A stretch of 64,000 nt of DNA from Bacteroidetes bacterium ADurb.Bin008 (GTDB lineage Bacteria > Bacteroidota > Bacteroidia > Bacteroidales > Tenuifilaceae): positions 62,001 to 126,000 of the forward strand of contig MWFE01000060.1 in NCBI GenBank assembly GCA_002071445.1. Direction: 5' to 3'. Below the pieces are notes generated by a model. The model saw only the letters and a list, made by a program, of their open reading frames with translations, ran no database searches and had not been told where the DNA came from. Both the position numbers and the translations under genes were made by a program. Every line of letters starts with the position of its first letter. Positions within the stretch are counted from its first letter, which is position 1. Shown here piece by piece: positions 33,476 through 40,447 of this stretch.

Positions 33476-33792
33476 TGACAAAATACAAGGTAAAGATTGA
33501 TCCCGAAGCACTGGCCGATATCAGGGAAATTACCGACTGGTATAACGAAGTTCAGGCAGGCCTTGGTAAACGGTTCCAAAATACAGCAATCAAGCAGATT
33601 AACTCCCTGAACAAAAACCCTCAGATTTACGCCATCCGTTACAGGGAAATTCGCTGTGTGGTTATTAAAAAATTCCCGTATATGGCTCATTTCTTCATTA
33701 ACGAGGAAAACAGCACTGTTGAAGTGTTGGCAGTGATTAGCACCGACCGAAACCCTAAAATATGGGAAGATAAAACAAGTAAACGTATTTAA
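33475..33792 (+). CDS. RelE/ParE-type toxin, module 2
   Basis: 105 aa. KYKVKIDPEALADIREITDW is the RelE/ParE first strand and helix, followed by YNEVQAGLGKRFQNTAIKQI and RYREIRCVVIKKFPYMAHFF with VLAVISTDRNPKIWED at the end. It is not a recent copy of the toxin at 30884, since similarity is limited to the fold. A strong terminator follows. This module is on the + strand while module 1 is on the minus strand. Confidence 0.87.
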   Translation: MTKYKVKIDPEALADIREITDWYNEVQAGLGKRFQNTAIKQINSLNKNPQIYAIRYREIRCVVIKKFPYMAHFFINEENSTVEVLAVISTDRNPKIWEDKTSKRI

Positions 33793-33798
33793 GTAAAA

Positions 33799-33826
33799 AC
33801 CCGGCGCAGTACCGGGTCTTTTTTTT
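33799..33826 (+). terminator. Terminator after TA module 2
   Basis: ACCCGG (33799-33804) pairs with CCGGGT (33812-33817) around a 7-base loop, followed by a run of eight Ts. Confidence 0.85.
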
Positions 33827-33897
33827 GACGCTCTCAATATTCTTTCAATATTTATCTTCTCAATTATAGTCAACTTATCCATAACATATTCAAAGTG

Positions 33898-34085
33898 GGT
33901 AAAACAATGCTCCTCCCCCGCTCCCTCCAAACCGCTCACGGGGAGGCTAACTGCGTGGCAAAATGTTAGCCCGTGGGTGAAAACGTACAAAATCCGCCCA
34001 ATAACTGGCGGGTTCGTTATTTTACTATACCGTAGGTGCAGTTTGCTAATGATAGACCGACTCAGGTACAGCCTGAGCCGAACTG
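33898..34085 (+). repeat. 190-nt structured repeat, copy 3
   Basis: Full-length and more diverged. The hairpins persist through wobble pairs: GTAGGT with GTTTGC, CTCAGGT with GCCTGAG, AATCCGCC with GGCGGGTT. Its right end abuts DNA that reads like a truncated gene next to pnuC. Confidence 0.8.
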
Positions 34086-34165
34086 GTTTCATGTGGCAGG
34101 TTAATGGTTACATCACAGCCCTCTTTTACAGCTTCTGCCTGATCCCCGGATTAAGGGCCGGAGCA

Positions 34166-34804
34166 TCACGAAGCACGCGCAACCGCAATCTTTTTCTGCC
34201 AGTGGATGAAGCCGTAAACAGCCATCACCAGGAATATGACATACTGCATCGAGACAAGCATTATGCCCTTGATCGAGTAGAGGGCTATACTCATGACGTT
34301 GAGCAGTATCCAGAGAACCCAGTTCTCAAGCTTCAGCCGGGCGCAGAGCAGTGAGGCACCAATACTCATCACAGCAATCATGGCATCGATGTAAATAAAA
34401 GTTGCCCTCTCGGGGAAGAGGTCCGGGAGCCAGATGTGGATGCGTCCCATAATGGTACCGAGAGCCATCGCAGAAATTATCAGCACTGCCGCCCATGAAA
34501 TCCTCTCACGGTGGCTCAACAGCGTCACCGGCTCATCAGTGTCGCTGGTCTGCCGCCTCCAGTTGAACCAGCCATAGATGGCATTCCCGAAGAAGAAGAG
34601 CTGGAGAGACATTGCCGAGTAAAGATTGACCTGGTAGTAGAGCCTGAAAAAGAGAACGGCATTGATAATAGCGAAGATCCAGGTGACAATATTGGCCCTG
34701 GCAGCAAACCAGGTGGCTAAGAGCCCGGTTATCACGGCAAGCAGCTCAAGGAGGCTCATGCGGTAACCGAGAAGTTCAAAGAGGGTGGTATTGATGTCGA
34801 ACAT
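34166..34804 (-). CDS. pnuC: Nicotinamide mononucleotide/riboside transporter PnuC
   Basis: 212 aa from ATG 34804 with about seven membrane helices. Family motifs include LAVITGLLATWFAARANIVT, LYYQVNLYSAMSLQLFFFGN, AIYGWFNWRR and LENWVLWILLNVMSIALYSI. PnuC proteins import nicotinamide riboside or, in Bacteroidota, sometimes thiamine by facilitated diffusion. The gene lies alone between a repeat and an Rhs relic, with what look like the ends of its former neighbours on each side (34090-34165 and 34974-35043). It therefore appears to be a captured chromosomal fragment. Confidence 0.88.
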   Translation of the reverse strand: MFDINTTLFELLGYRMSLLELLAVITGLLATWFAARANIVTWIFAIINAVLFFRLYYQVNLYSAMSLQLFFFGNAIYGWFNWRRQTSDTDEPVTLLSHRERISWAAVLIISAMALGTIMGRIHIWLPDLFPERATFIYIDAMIAVMSIGASLLCARLKLENWVLWILLNVMSIALYSIKGIMLVSMQYVIFLVMAVYGFIHWQKKIAVARAS

Positions 34805-34973
34805 ATCTGTAGTTATGAAAGCCTGTAAGTAACCGGGGCTTCCGGCCTCAGAGGAGAACCCCGCATGCAGCGAAGCGCGCCCCGACACTCATGCCCCTGA
34901 AAAATTTATTGGGCAAAGGTAATGATTCCTGAGAAAAGATGGTGCCCGGGTGACCTGAGATAAGCATCAGCTG

Positions 34974-35043
34974 TTGAGCATGGTTATGGTACTGTTGAGC
35001 TTATCCTCATCACTCATGCTACCGTCAATCCAGTTGATGACGA
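34974..35043 (-). pseudogene. 3' remnant of an unidentified gene upstream of pnuC
   Basis: Reads INWIDGSMSDEDKLNSTI then TMLNS and stop on the minus strand, with coding-like composition and no start. It ends where the Rhs relic begins. It is probably the tail of the gene that once preceded pnuC. Confidence 0.4.
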
Positions 35044-35150
35044 TTCACCGGCGCCATTCCAAAATGGTAATAGCCCTGCTGCCATTAGCTCTTTCCTCAT
35101 CACTCCAAAGAACGGTAGGGCTAAGGTAAGGATATTATTGGTTATAAGTA
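35044..35150 (-). pseudogene. Third, decayed Rhs-tip 5' end
   Basis: On the + strand AGCCCTGCTGCCATTAGC, then TCTTTCCTCAT and AAAGAACGGTAGGGCTAAGG, parallels 36679-36760 and 32733-32815. Indels have destroyed the frame. It shares the same outer boundary as the two longer tips. Confidence 0.65.
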
Positions 35151-35364
35151 GTTATTTGCGAACCTACTAAAGTGCAAATTTGCAAATCTGCGAATGCGCG
35201 AATTCGCTAAGAGAGTCCATGAGTAAGGCGTGAATCGTAAAACGTGAATCGTAAATCGTTGGTGACTTCGAGTGGACTCAGCCACCGCAGCGCATTTTCC
35301 CCTTGTCCGCGCGCGGTGGGGCTTACGCCCCAATTTGTTTTTTGGCTCATAGCCCAACGGCCAT
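35151..35364. other. Filler with word repeats beside the Rhs relic
   Basis: Contains near-repeats such as GTGCAAATTTGCAAATCTGC, GCGAATGCGCGAATTCGC and GTGAATCGTAAAACGTGAAT. The open frame on the + strand here has no family features. Confidence 0.4.
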
Positions 35365-35442
35365 GCCAAACCGCTCACGGGGCGGCTAGTTGCTTATTAA
35401 ACTGCCACCTTGTGGGTGAAAATGCACAAAACCCGCCGAAAA
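35365..35442 (+). repeat. 190-nt repeat, copy 4 (partial)
   Basis: The first half only, from CCAAACCGCTCACGGGG to ACCCGCCG. The two 3' hairpins are missing. Confidence 0.75.
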
Positions 35443-35491
35443 AGAAGTTTAAGGATTTCTTTCAGAAAAACATTGCAGCACCGTAAAGCAA

Positions 35492-35514
35492 AAAGCCCGA
35501 ACTTACCGGGCTTT
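35492..35514 (-). terminator. Terminator after immunity gene
   Basis: AAAGCCCG (35492-35499) pairs with CGGGCTTT (35507-35514) around a 7-base loop. On the minus strand a T run follows. Confidence 0.75.
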
Positions 35515-35518
35515 ATAG

Positions 35519-35779
35519 TTATAAGGAATGGTTTTTTGTAAATTCTTCTATTTGGTTTATTATCTCTAAATACTTATCCTTTATATGTTTTTTCTCAACT
35601 AAGTAATTTATTCGCTCCAATTCGCCTTCCGAAGTTGTTAAATAATTTCTTAATTCAAAATGTTCATATTCTGTTATTGTTGCTATAATAGAATTTAGAG
35701 CATCTTGGAACTCCATCTCGTTGTATAGATTTCCCTTATATTTATTTATGATATCTTTTAATTTTTCTGAGTAGTTCAT
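35519..35779 (-). CDS. Candidate immunity protein for Rhs tip 2
   Basis: 86 aa, soluble, mostly helical and acidic-neutral (MNYSEKLKDIINKYKGNLYN, ELRNYLTTSEGELERINYLV). I know no family for it. It starts 6 bases after the stop of the Rhs toxin gene on the same strand, and a terminator follows. Small size, tight coupling and position directly 3' of a polymorphic toxin are the usual marks of a cognate immunity protein. Confidence 0.65.
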   Translation of the reverse strand: MNYSEKLKDIINKYKGNLYNEMEFQDALNSIIATITEYEHFELRNYLTTSEGELERINYLVEKKHIKDKYLEIINQIEEFTKNHSL

Positions 35780-35785
35780 TTTCTC

Positions 35786-36664
35786 TTATTTAGTAATTAC
35801 TGTAACTACAACTTTCCCAGCTTCTTCTGTAATCACATGAACATCGCCTAATACATGTTCGGTACGTACAATACCATCAACTAATCTTGTGATCCTATTT
35901 CCATTTTTAATTACTTCTTCAACGATATTAGTTGACACGCTTCGTCCGGCACTTCCTCCAGCGGCCCTTCCTAAAGCACTTGGAACCATTCTATCTATCG
36001 CATGTCTACTATACAATCTTCCACCTACTTTTGAATAAGTTTTGCCTTTATACACAACTTTCGCAAAATCATTCCAGAAGCCCCAAAGATATTTACCACC
36101 AAACTTAAGACATTTCAACCAACCAAAAACAGGTATAAACATGGTCTCAAGAGTATAGTCCTTTTCAATTGGACCATCGTTAAGAAATCCCGGTATAAAT
36201 GGCGCTTTGCTTGGATAATAAAGAACTTGCTTTCCTACCATGCTGGCATAATCAACTCCTGGATATTCATATCCTACATGTTCTGCATCTTCCTTTTTGC
36301 TCCCATTTTTTCGCCAAGCATCAGGGTCGCGCACTAAATAAACCCTTGGGTCTCCATCGTCTCTATGTTCAATTAATGTCCCGTCAGGTGTAACAAATGA
36401 TGAAGTAATTGCACCTATTGACCTTCCATCTGGATCAATGAATTTTATTGGATTATTGGCGCAGTAAGCATGAGGTGAAAGGTTGTAATATTCTTCTGCC
36501 ATTGGGTCAACAACGTGCCACCTCCCCAGCATCGGGTCATAGAACCTCGCCCCGTAATCGTACCACCCCAGCTCCATGCCGTTGAGGGGGTAGTCCTGCA
36601 GCTCCTTGCCGTTGTACATCATGCGGTTGGGCTCGGCGGTGGCAAGGGTGGCGCCCAGCGCCAT
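35786..36664 (-). CDS. Orphan Rhs tip 2 with DUF4258/BECR-like toxin end
   Basis: 292 aa from ATG 36664; the frame is open upstream to a GTG at 36793, inside a palindromic repeat. The Rhs core end (GWYDYGARFYDPMLGRWHVV, IKFIDPDGRSIG) is nearly identical to tip 1 up to about residue 160. Then a new C-terminus begins: KVVYKGKTYSKVGGRLYSRH, AIDRMVPSALGRAAGG, IVEEVIKNGNR, ending VVVTVITK. The RHAIDRM and IVEEVIKNG elements recall DUF4258-like putative RNase toxins of the BECR fold. Toxicity is inferred. An immunity candidate follows immediately. Confidence 0.72.
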   Translation of the reverse strand: MALGATLATAEPNRMMYNGKELQDYPLNGMELGWYDYGARFYDPMLGRWHVVDPMAEEYYNLSPHAYCANNPIKFIDPDGRSIGAITSSFVTPDGTLIEHRDDGDPRVYLVRDPDAWRKNGSKKEDAEHVGYEYPGVDYASMVGKQVLYYPSKAPFIPGFLNDGPIEKDYTLETMFIPVFGWLKCLKFGGKYLWGFWNDFAKVVYKGKTYSKVGGRLYSRHAIDRMVPSALGRAAGGSAGRSVSTNIVEEVIKNGNRITRLVDGIVRTEHVLGDVHVITEEAGKVVVTVITK

Positions 36665-36757
36665 GCCGAAGGGGTAGTAGCCCTGCTGCTGCCATACCAA
36701 CTCTTTCCTCAGCCCTCCAAAGAACGATAGGGCTAAGGTAAGGATATTTTTGGTTAA
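36164..36757. repeat. Shared Rhs-tip DNA, copy 2
   Basis: Right copy of the near-identical block at 32219-32812. It is a substrate for homologous recombination that could swap toxin ends. Confidence 0.9.
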
Positions 36758-36771
36758 AAGTAATTTTTTGT

Positions 36772-36860
36772 GGGGCTTTGCCCCAAACCCCACCTACTTT
36801 TTGGCATTGCCCCAAAAAGTAGGCAAAAAGGTCTAGGGAAAAATATGCTTCTCCCCGCTC
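36772..36860. repeat. Palindromic element next to Rhs tip 2
   Basis: GGGGCTTTGCCCC, then CCTACTTTTTGG (36793-36804) and CCAAAAAGTAGG (36812-36823) with a 7-base loop. It runs straight into the 190-nt repeat copy 5. Confidence 0.8.
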
Positions 36861-36930
36861 AATCCAAGCCGCTCACGGGGCTACTAGTTGCGTGGCAAGC
36901 TGCCAAACTCATTTCGCTTATGTATTTTAA
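36845..36930 (+). repeat. 190-nt repeat, copy 5 (partial, diverged)
   Basis: Recognisable from ATGCTTCTCCCCGCTC to CTAGTTGCGTGGCAAGC; the remainder has decayed. Confidence 0.65.
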
Positions 36931-36976
36931 CAGCCTCAGCCTAACAGGGGCTGCAAGTCCGCGCTAGCGGTCAGAA

Positions 36977-37375
36977 CTAGTAAATGCTTAGCCAAAAAGA
37001 GAAAGCAAGTAATAAGATAGTTAAGACAATATAAATAGTAAATGCAATAAAAGGTCTGTTCCTTTTTAAGTTAATAACTTTATCAAAATAGTTTTTCTCT
37101 AGTTGGATATACCTTTCATTCCGGAGAAAATAAAAATAGTTGAAGATTAGTGTGGGTGCAAAGAATATGAAAAAGAATATTAGAAAGTTAAAATTTAAAT
37201 TTAGGCTTGGCACAAAACTTTTTAAAATATTGTAAAAAGCAACCAAATTAAGACTAACTAATAATGACAATAGATAATAGGCACTTTTAAATGCCCCTTC
37301 GGGGTCATTTTTCTTTGCAATTGTTTTTGCAACGAAAAATAGCATAAAGTAAAATGTTTGCATTGCCCTAATCAT
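36977..37375 (-). CDS. Small membrane protein of unknown function
   Basis: 132 aa with four hydrophobic segments (residues 8-18 weak, 30-50, 58-80, 108-130) and a charged loop RNERYIQLEKNYFDKVINLK. I do not recognise a family. It is at the right edge of the repeat island. Membrane proteins of this size are sometimes immunity proteins, but no toxin partner is adjacent. ATG 37363 is an alternative start. Confidence 0.55.
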   Translation of the reverse strand: MIRAMQTFYFMLFFVAKTIAKKNDPEGAFKSAYYLLSLLVSLNLVAFYNILKSFVPSLNLNFNFLIFFFIFFAPTLIFNYFYFLRNERYIQLEKNYFDKVINLKRNRPFIAFTIYIVLTILLLAFSFWLSIY

Positions 37376-37657
37376 TAAGGTTCGTTATTCAACTTTTTCC
37401 ATCCTTCACTCTGGAAAATAAGGGGCTCCTGTGGTTTTATACTTTCATATATTTCACTCCCTAAGTGTCCAATAAAGAGGGTATAGTAGCATACATAACA
37501 GCCCCAACTTAAAGCTGGGTCGTGATGGATGCCTTGGGTAAGGCTTTAGTTTACCTCTTACTTTTTTCTTGACGAAAAAAGTCTGTTTTGTCCAATTTAG
37601 GTTTTTAAGTAGTACGACTAGAGAATCGTTCCACATCTCCGATGTAAAGGTTTTGTT
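37376..37657. other. Spacer with possible repeat-derived frame
   Basis: 282 bases. A 60-codon frame on the minus strand (37454-37636) includes RHPSRPSFKLGLL, a peptide type I associate with translated intergenic repeats in this phylum rather than with a gene. No other signal was seen. Confidence 0.35.
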
Positions 37658-38416
37658 TTAGAATATGTAATCCCCATTCTCTGCCACTCTTATATTCAGT
37701 TCACTGAAGTTGTTAAAAAATAAATCATAACCAACTTTAAGATTGTCCCAAAATGCAACTAACTCTTCATTGTCTCTGTATTGGCTTTTATAGATCGTCA
37801 TATTTTGGTCAGTCATTTTGAAAGGGAAAATGTAAACAGGGATTCTAAGTTGTCCATTGTTTCGGGCGTAAACAGCCAGGAGATATATCTCCTTAATACA
37901 TTCGTCAGTCATCGGCAGGCAGCCTATGGTAACACAAGAGCCGTGAATAAATATATTTCCGCCTAAATCACTCGCAGTGCTTTTTCTTCTATCTGCCAGA
38001 TTCGGGTAATTAATCCCAAGAGAAAGATAGAAATTACTTGTGGGATTAAAATAGTTCAGATGATAGAACCCTTCGGGTACTTGCCCATCTCCTTCTCTTC
38101 TTTTAGGACCAAGTTGGCCTGAGCGAGCGCAAATTTTATAGGATAATATTTTTTTATAGGTCTCTTTTTGTTTTGCCTTAGCATAAACATCAAGAAGATC
38201 ATTGTCCTTATAGGCAATCAGAAGCAGATTAAGGCTGTCAATGGATATTTGATTTTCATTTAACGTCTTCTCTATAAATTCCTTTTTTTCATTAATGGCG
38301 GTTCTTACGCGTATAAATCTTGATTGTTCAGCCAAAAAATCGGACTGATCAGTGAATGAGAGTAAAACAATAGCTATAGTTGATATGATTGTAACCTTGT
38401 AGTTAAATTTAGCCAT
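37658..38416 (-). CDS. L,D-transpeptidase (YkuD family, YafK-like)
   Basis: 252 aa. A short N-terminal hydrophobic segment (YKVTIISTIAIVLLSF) anchors or exports the protein. The catalytic YkuD motif is IFIHGSCVTIGCLPMTD near residue 160, with the His and the Cys of HGxCVTIGC intact. Upstream, KRREGDGQVPEGFYHLNYFN is the typical substrate-groove strand. Such enzymes make 3-3 peptidoglycan cross-links or attach or release proteins from the wall. YafK relatives act as amidases, so both activities are possible. Confidence 0.87.
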   Translation of the reverse strand: MAKFNYKVTIISTIAIVLLSFTDQSDFLAEQSRFIRVRTAINEKKEFIEKTLNENQISIDSLNLLLIAYKDNDLLDVYAKAKQKETYKKILSYKICARSGQLGPKRREGDGQVPEGFYHLNYFNPTSNFYLSLGINYPNLADRRKSTASDLGGNIFIHGSCVTIGCLPMTDECIKEIYLLAVYARNNGQLRIPVYIFPFKMTDQNMTIYKSQYRDNEELVAFWDNLKVGYDLFFNNFSELNIRVAENGDYIF

Positions 38417-38471
38417 AATAAAAACTGGAAATAATTGCTGTGGTATTTATACATTTGTGCATAACAGAAAG

Positions 38472-40136
38472 TTACGGGCTCATGGCCACCCTGAACCCTA
38501 TGTAACTTCGCTTGTTAGCCGGCTCATCGCTTCCACGACACGTTACCCTGCTCCCGCCAATGTATCCATACCAACTTCCGCCCCTCACAATCTTATAATC
38601 CCCCTCCTCAGGGCCTTCGGGATTCTCCTTAGGTGTTGCCGTAAAATCATCGAACCAATCGCTGCACCACTCCCACACGTTTCCGCTCATATCGTACAAT
38701 CCCAACTCGTTGGGTTTCATTGTGCCAACGGGTTGTGTTTTACCCTGACTGTTGCCCGAATACCATGACACAAAATTGATATTATTGCCCCCGGCATACC
38801 TAAAACCCTGGCTCAGGCCGGCACCCCGGGCGGCATACTCCCACTCTGCCTCCGTGGGCAAGCGATACTTTTTGCCGGTAAGGAGATTCAGCTTGGTAAT
38901 AAACACCTGCACTTCGTCCCAACTGACCCGCTCAACGGGGCAATTGTCGCAGCCCTTGTAATGGCTTGGGTTATCACCCATCACCAGTTGCCATTGCGCC
39001 TGGGTAACTTCATATTTACCGATATAGAAATCGCTGAGGGTTACATCGTGAACGGGTTTTTCTTCCCTATTGCCAATTCCCAGCACATCGCCCATTTGAA
39101 AGGTACCGCCCTTAACCAACACCATTTGCCCATAGAATGGGTCGTTGGATTGTTTAAGGGTATAATCGAATACCTTTTTCCCCGTTGGGGAAACATGGAT
39201 AGTTTCAACCAGAACCTCATCGTTCTTTACCAGCATAACCTCATGATTGCCAAATTTCAAAACGAAAGTTAAGGGGGTAACGCCCAGGGTATCTCCCTGC
39301 ACAATTACAAATGCCCCGTCGGGCACACTGGTAACCGTAATCTCCTTCCCAAAAACCAGAGGGATTTCAACCGTTGTGGTCTTAGAATCCTCAATCTCAA
39401 CACGCATATACACGCTGGTATGACCTGGTTTTTCAACCGTTAGATTGTAGGTGCCAAGTAGCAAATCGGGGATAATTTTGGGAGACATTCCGTACATCTT
39501 ACCGTCAAGGCTTATCATGGCCTGATCAGGAATGGTCTTCACCTCAAGAGTTCCTGTTTTTGGGCTCATAATCAGGTCAATGGCCTGATCTTTCCCACGC
39601 ACCATGCTCACTTCCCACTGGCGGGTTTTGTAACCCTCCTTTTCCACCTTAACAATGCATACTCCTTCTTTAACCCTTCCCGACCAGGTTGTTGAACCCT
39701 TAACCTTCCCATCGATGTAAATAATGGCATCGGCACTGGTATTCACAGTAAGAATACCATAATTCGGTACCATGGTAAAAAGTAAATCATTATTTTGACC
39801 CTCGATAATCTCAACCCTCTTTTCCTGAGGACGATACCACTCCCCCATCAATTTAACAACGTGTTGACCAACGGCTATCCCATCGATTGTGACAGGTGTG
39901 GTTTTGCCGGTATTTTGATTATCAATATAAATGGCCATACCTGCTTCGGGTTCTGAAATGATTGTAATGCTACCTGTTTGATCATCCAACCTCTTCCCTG
40001 CGCCAATGGTTAATGATGTCTCCATGCAGGAAACCGAAATATCCTTCCCCGTTTCTGCAGGATTTTCCGCAAAAACATTCACCATGCCAAAAGAAAGCAG
40101 CAGTAAGAAGGCTATACCGATTCGAAATCTCAACAT
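38472..40136 (-). CDS. PEGA-repeat protein with SUMF1/FGE-like domain
   Basis: 554 aa. After a signal peptide (residues 1-24, ending NVFAE) come four PEGA repeats of about 75 residues each (for example IYIDNQNTGKTTPVTIDG, IYIDGKVKGSTTWSG, ISLDGKMYGMSPKIIPD). From about residue 335 there is a formylglycine-generating-enzyme-like domain (VKGGTFQMGD, YEVTQAQWQLVMGDNPSHYK, YRLPTEAEWEYAARG, NVWEWCSDWF, RGGSWY, IGFRVAMSP). Most such bacterial domains are not true sulfatase activators, and the two-cysteine site is not convincing. It probably acts in the periplasm or at the surface. Confidence 0.85.
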   Translation of the reverse strand: MLRFRIGIAFLLLLSFGMVNVFAENPAETGKDISVSCMETSLTIGAGKRLDDQTGSITIISEPEAGMAIYIDNQNTGKTTPVTIDGIAVGQHVVKLMGEWYRPQEKRVEIIEGQNNDLLFTMVPNYGILTVNTSADAIIYIDGKVKGSTTWSGRVKEGVCIVKVEKEGYKTRQWEVSMVRGKDQAIDLIMSPKTGTLEVKTIPDQAMISLDGKMYGMSPKIIPDLLLGTYNLTVEKPGHTSVYMRVEIEDSKTTTVEIPLVFGKEITVTSVPDGAFVIVQGDTLGVTPLTFVLKFGNHEVMLVKNDEVLVETIHVSPTGKKVFDYTLKQSNDPFYGQMVLVKGGTFQMGDVLGIGNREEKPVHDVTLSDFYIGKYEVTQAQWQLVMGDNPSHYKGCDNCPVERVSWDEVQVFITKLNLLTGKKYRLPTEAEWEYAARGAGLSQGFRYAGGNNINFVSWYSGNSQGKTQPVGTMKPNELGLYDMSGNVWEWCSDWFDDFTATPKENPEGPEEGDYKIVRGGSWYGYIGGSRVTCRGSDEPANKRSYIGFRVAMSP

Positions 40137-40155
40137 GGGTGCAAGTTAAGTGTAA

Positions 40156-40163
40156 CAAATCTA
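40156..40163 (-). promoter_or_regulatory. -7 box for PEGA-SUMF1 gene
   Basis: TAGATTTG on the minus strand, 19 bases before ATG 40136. Confidence 0.5.
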
Positions 40164-40372
40164 AAAAAAATTTTTATACCCATAAATACTACAAAAAGCA
40201 GACAATCTTTAAACGAACTAAGATCTTACTGTTCAATCCATTATCTAAATCAAAAATAAAATTGGAACAAAGAAATCATTAATGGCAAAATATGGAGAAA
40301 CCATAATAAACCTTTCAATAAATAAGCCTCTAAGAATTGGATTGTTTAGATAACTCCATTTTAAAAAGGCAT

Positions 40373-40380
40373 TAAATTTG
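40373..40380 (+). promoter_or_regulatory. -7 box for M6 metalloprotease 1
   Basis: TAAATTTG on the + strand, 67 bases before ATG 40448. The 311-base spacer 40137-40447 otherwise shows only AT-rich DNA. Confidence 0.45.
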
Positions 40381-40447
40381 TTGCGCAGCATTTACCTACA
40401 TATTGAGTTCAAAATATTGTCACTCATTAGCTTATTATTATAAAATT

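Noticed and set aside
34929..34975. TPP-riboswitch-like words (CTGAGA and ACCTGAGATAAGCATCAGC) near pnuC
   Set aside because: They are on the + strand, while pnuC is on the minus strand; the thi-box core is incomplete and nothing on the + strand follows.
35244..35486. 80-codon + strand frame across repeat copy 4
   Set aside because: Runs through filler and the 190-nt repeat; only the last dozen codons look coding-like, with no start of their own.
30589..36930. Classical integron cassette array with attC sites
   Set aside because: No integrase in the window and no clear R'/R'' core sites (RYYYAAC/GTTRRRY) at the repeat ends; kept only as an analogy.
37454..37636. 60-codon minus-strand frame
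   Set aside because: Looks like a translated intergenic repeat; no start context or known family.
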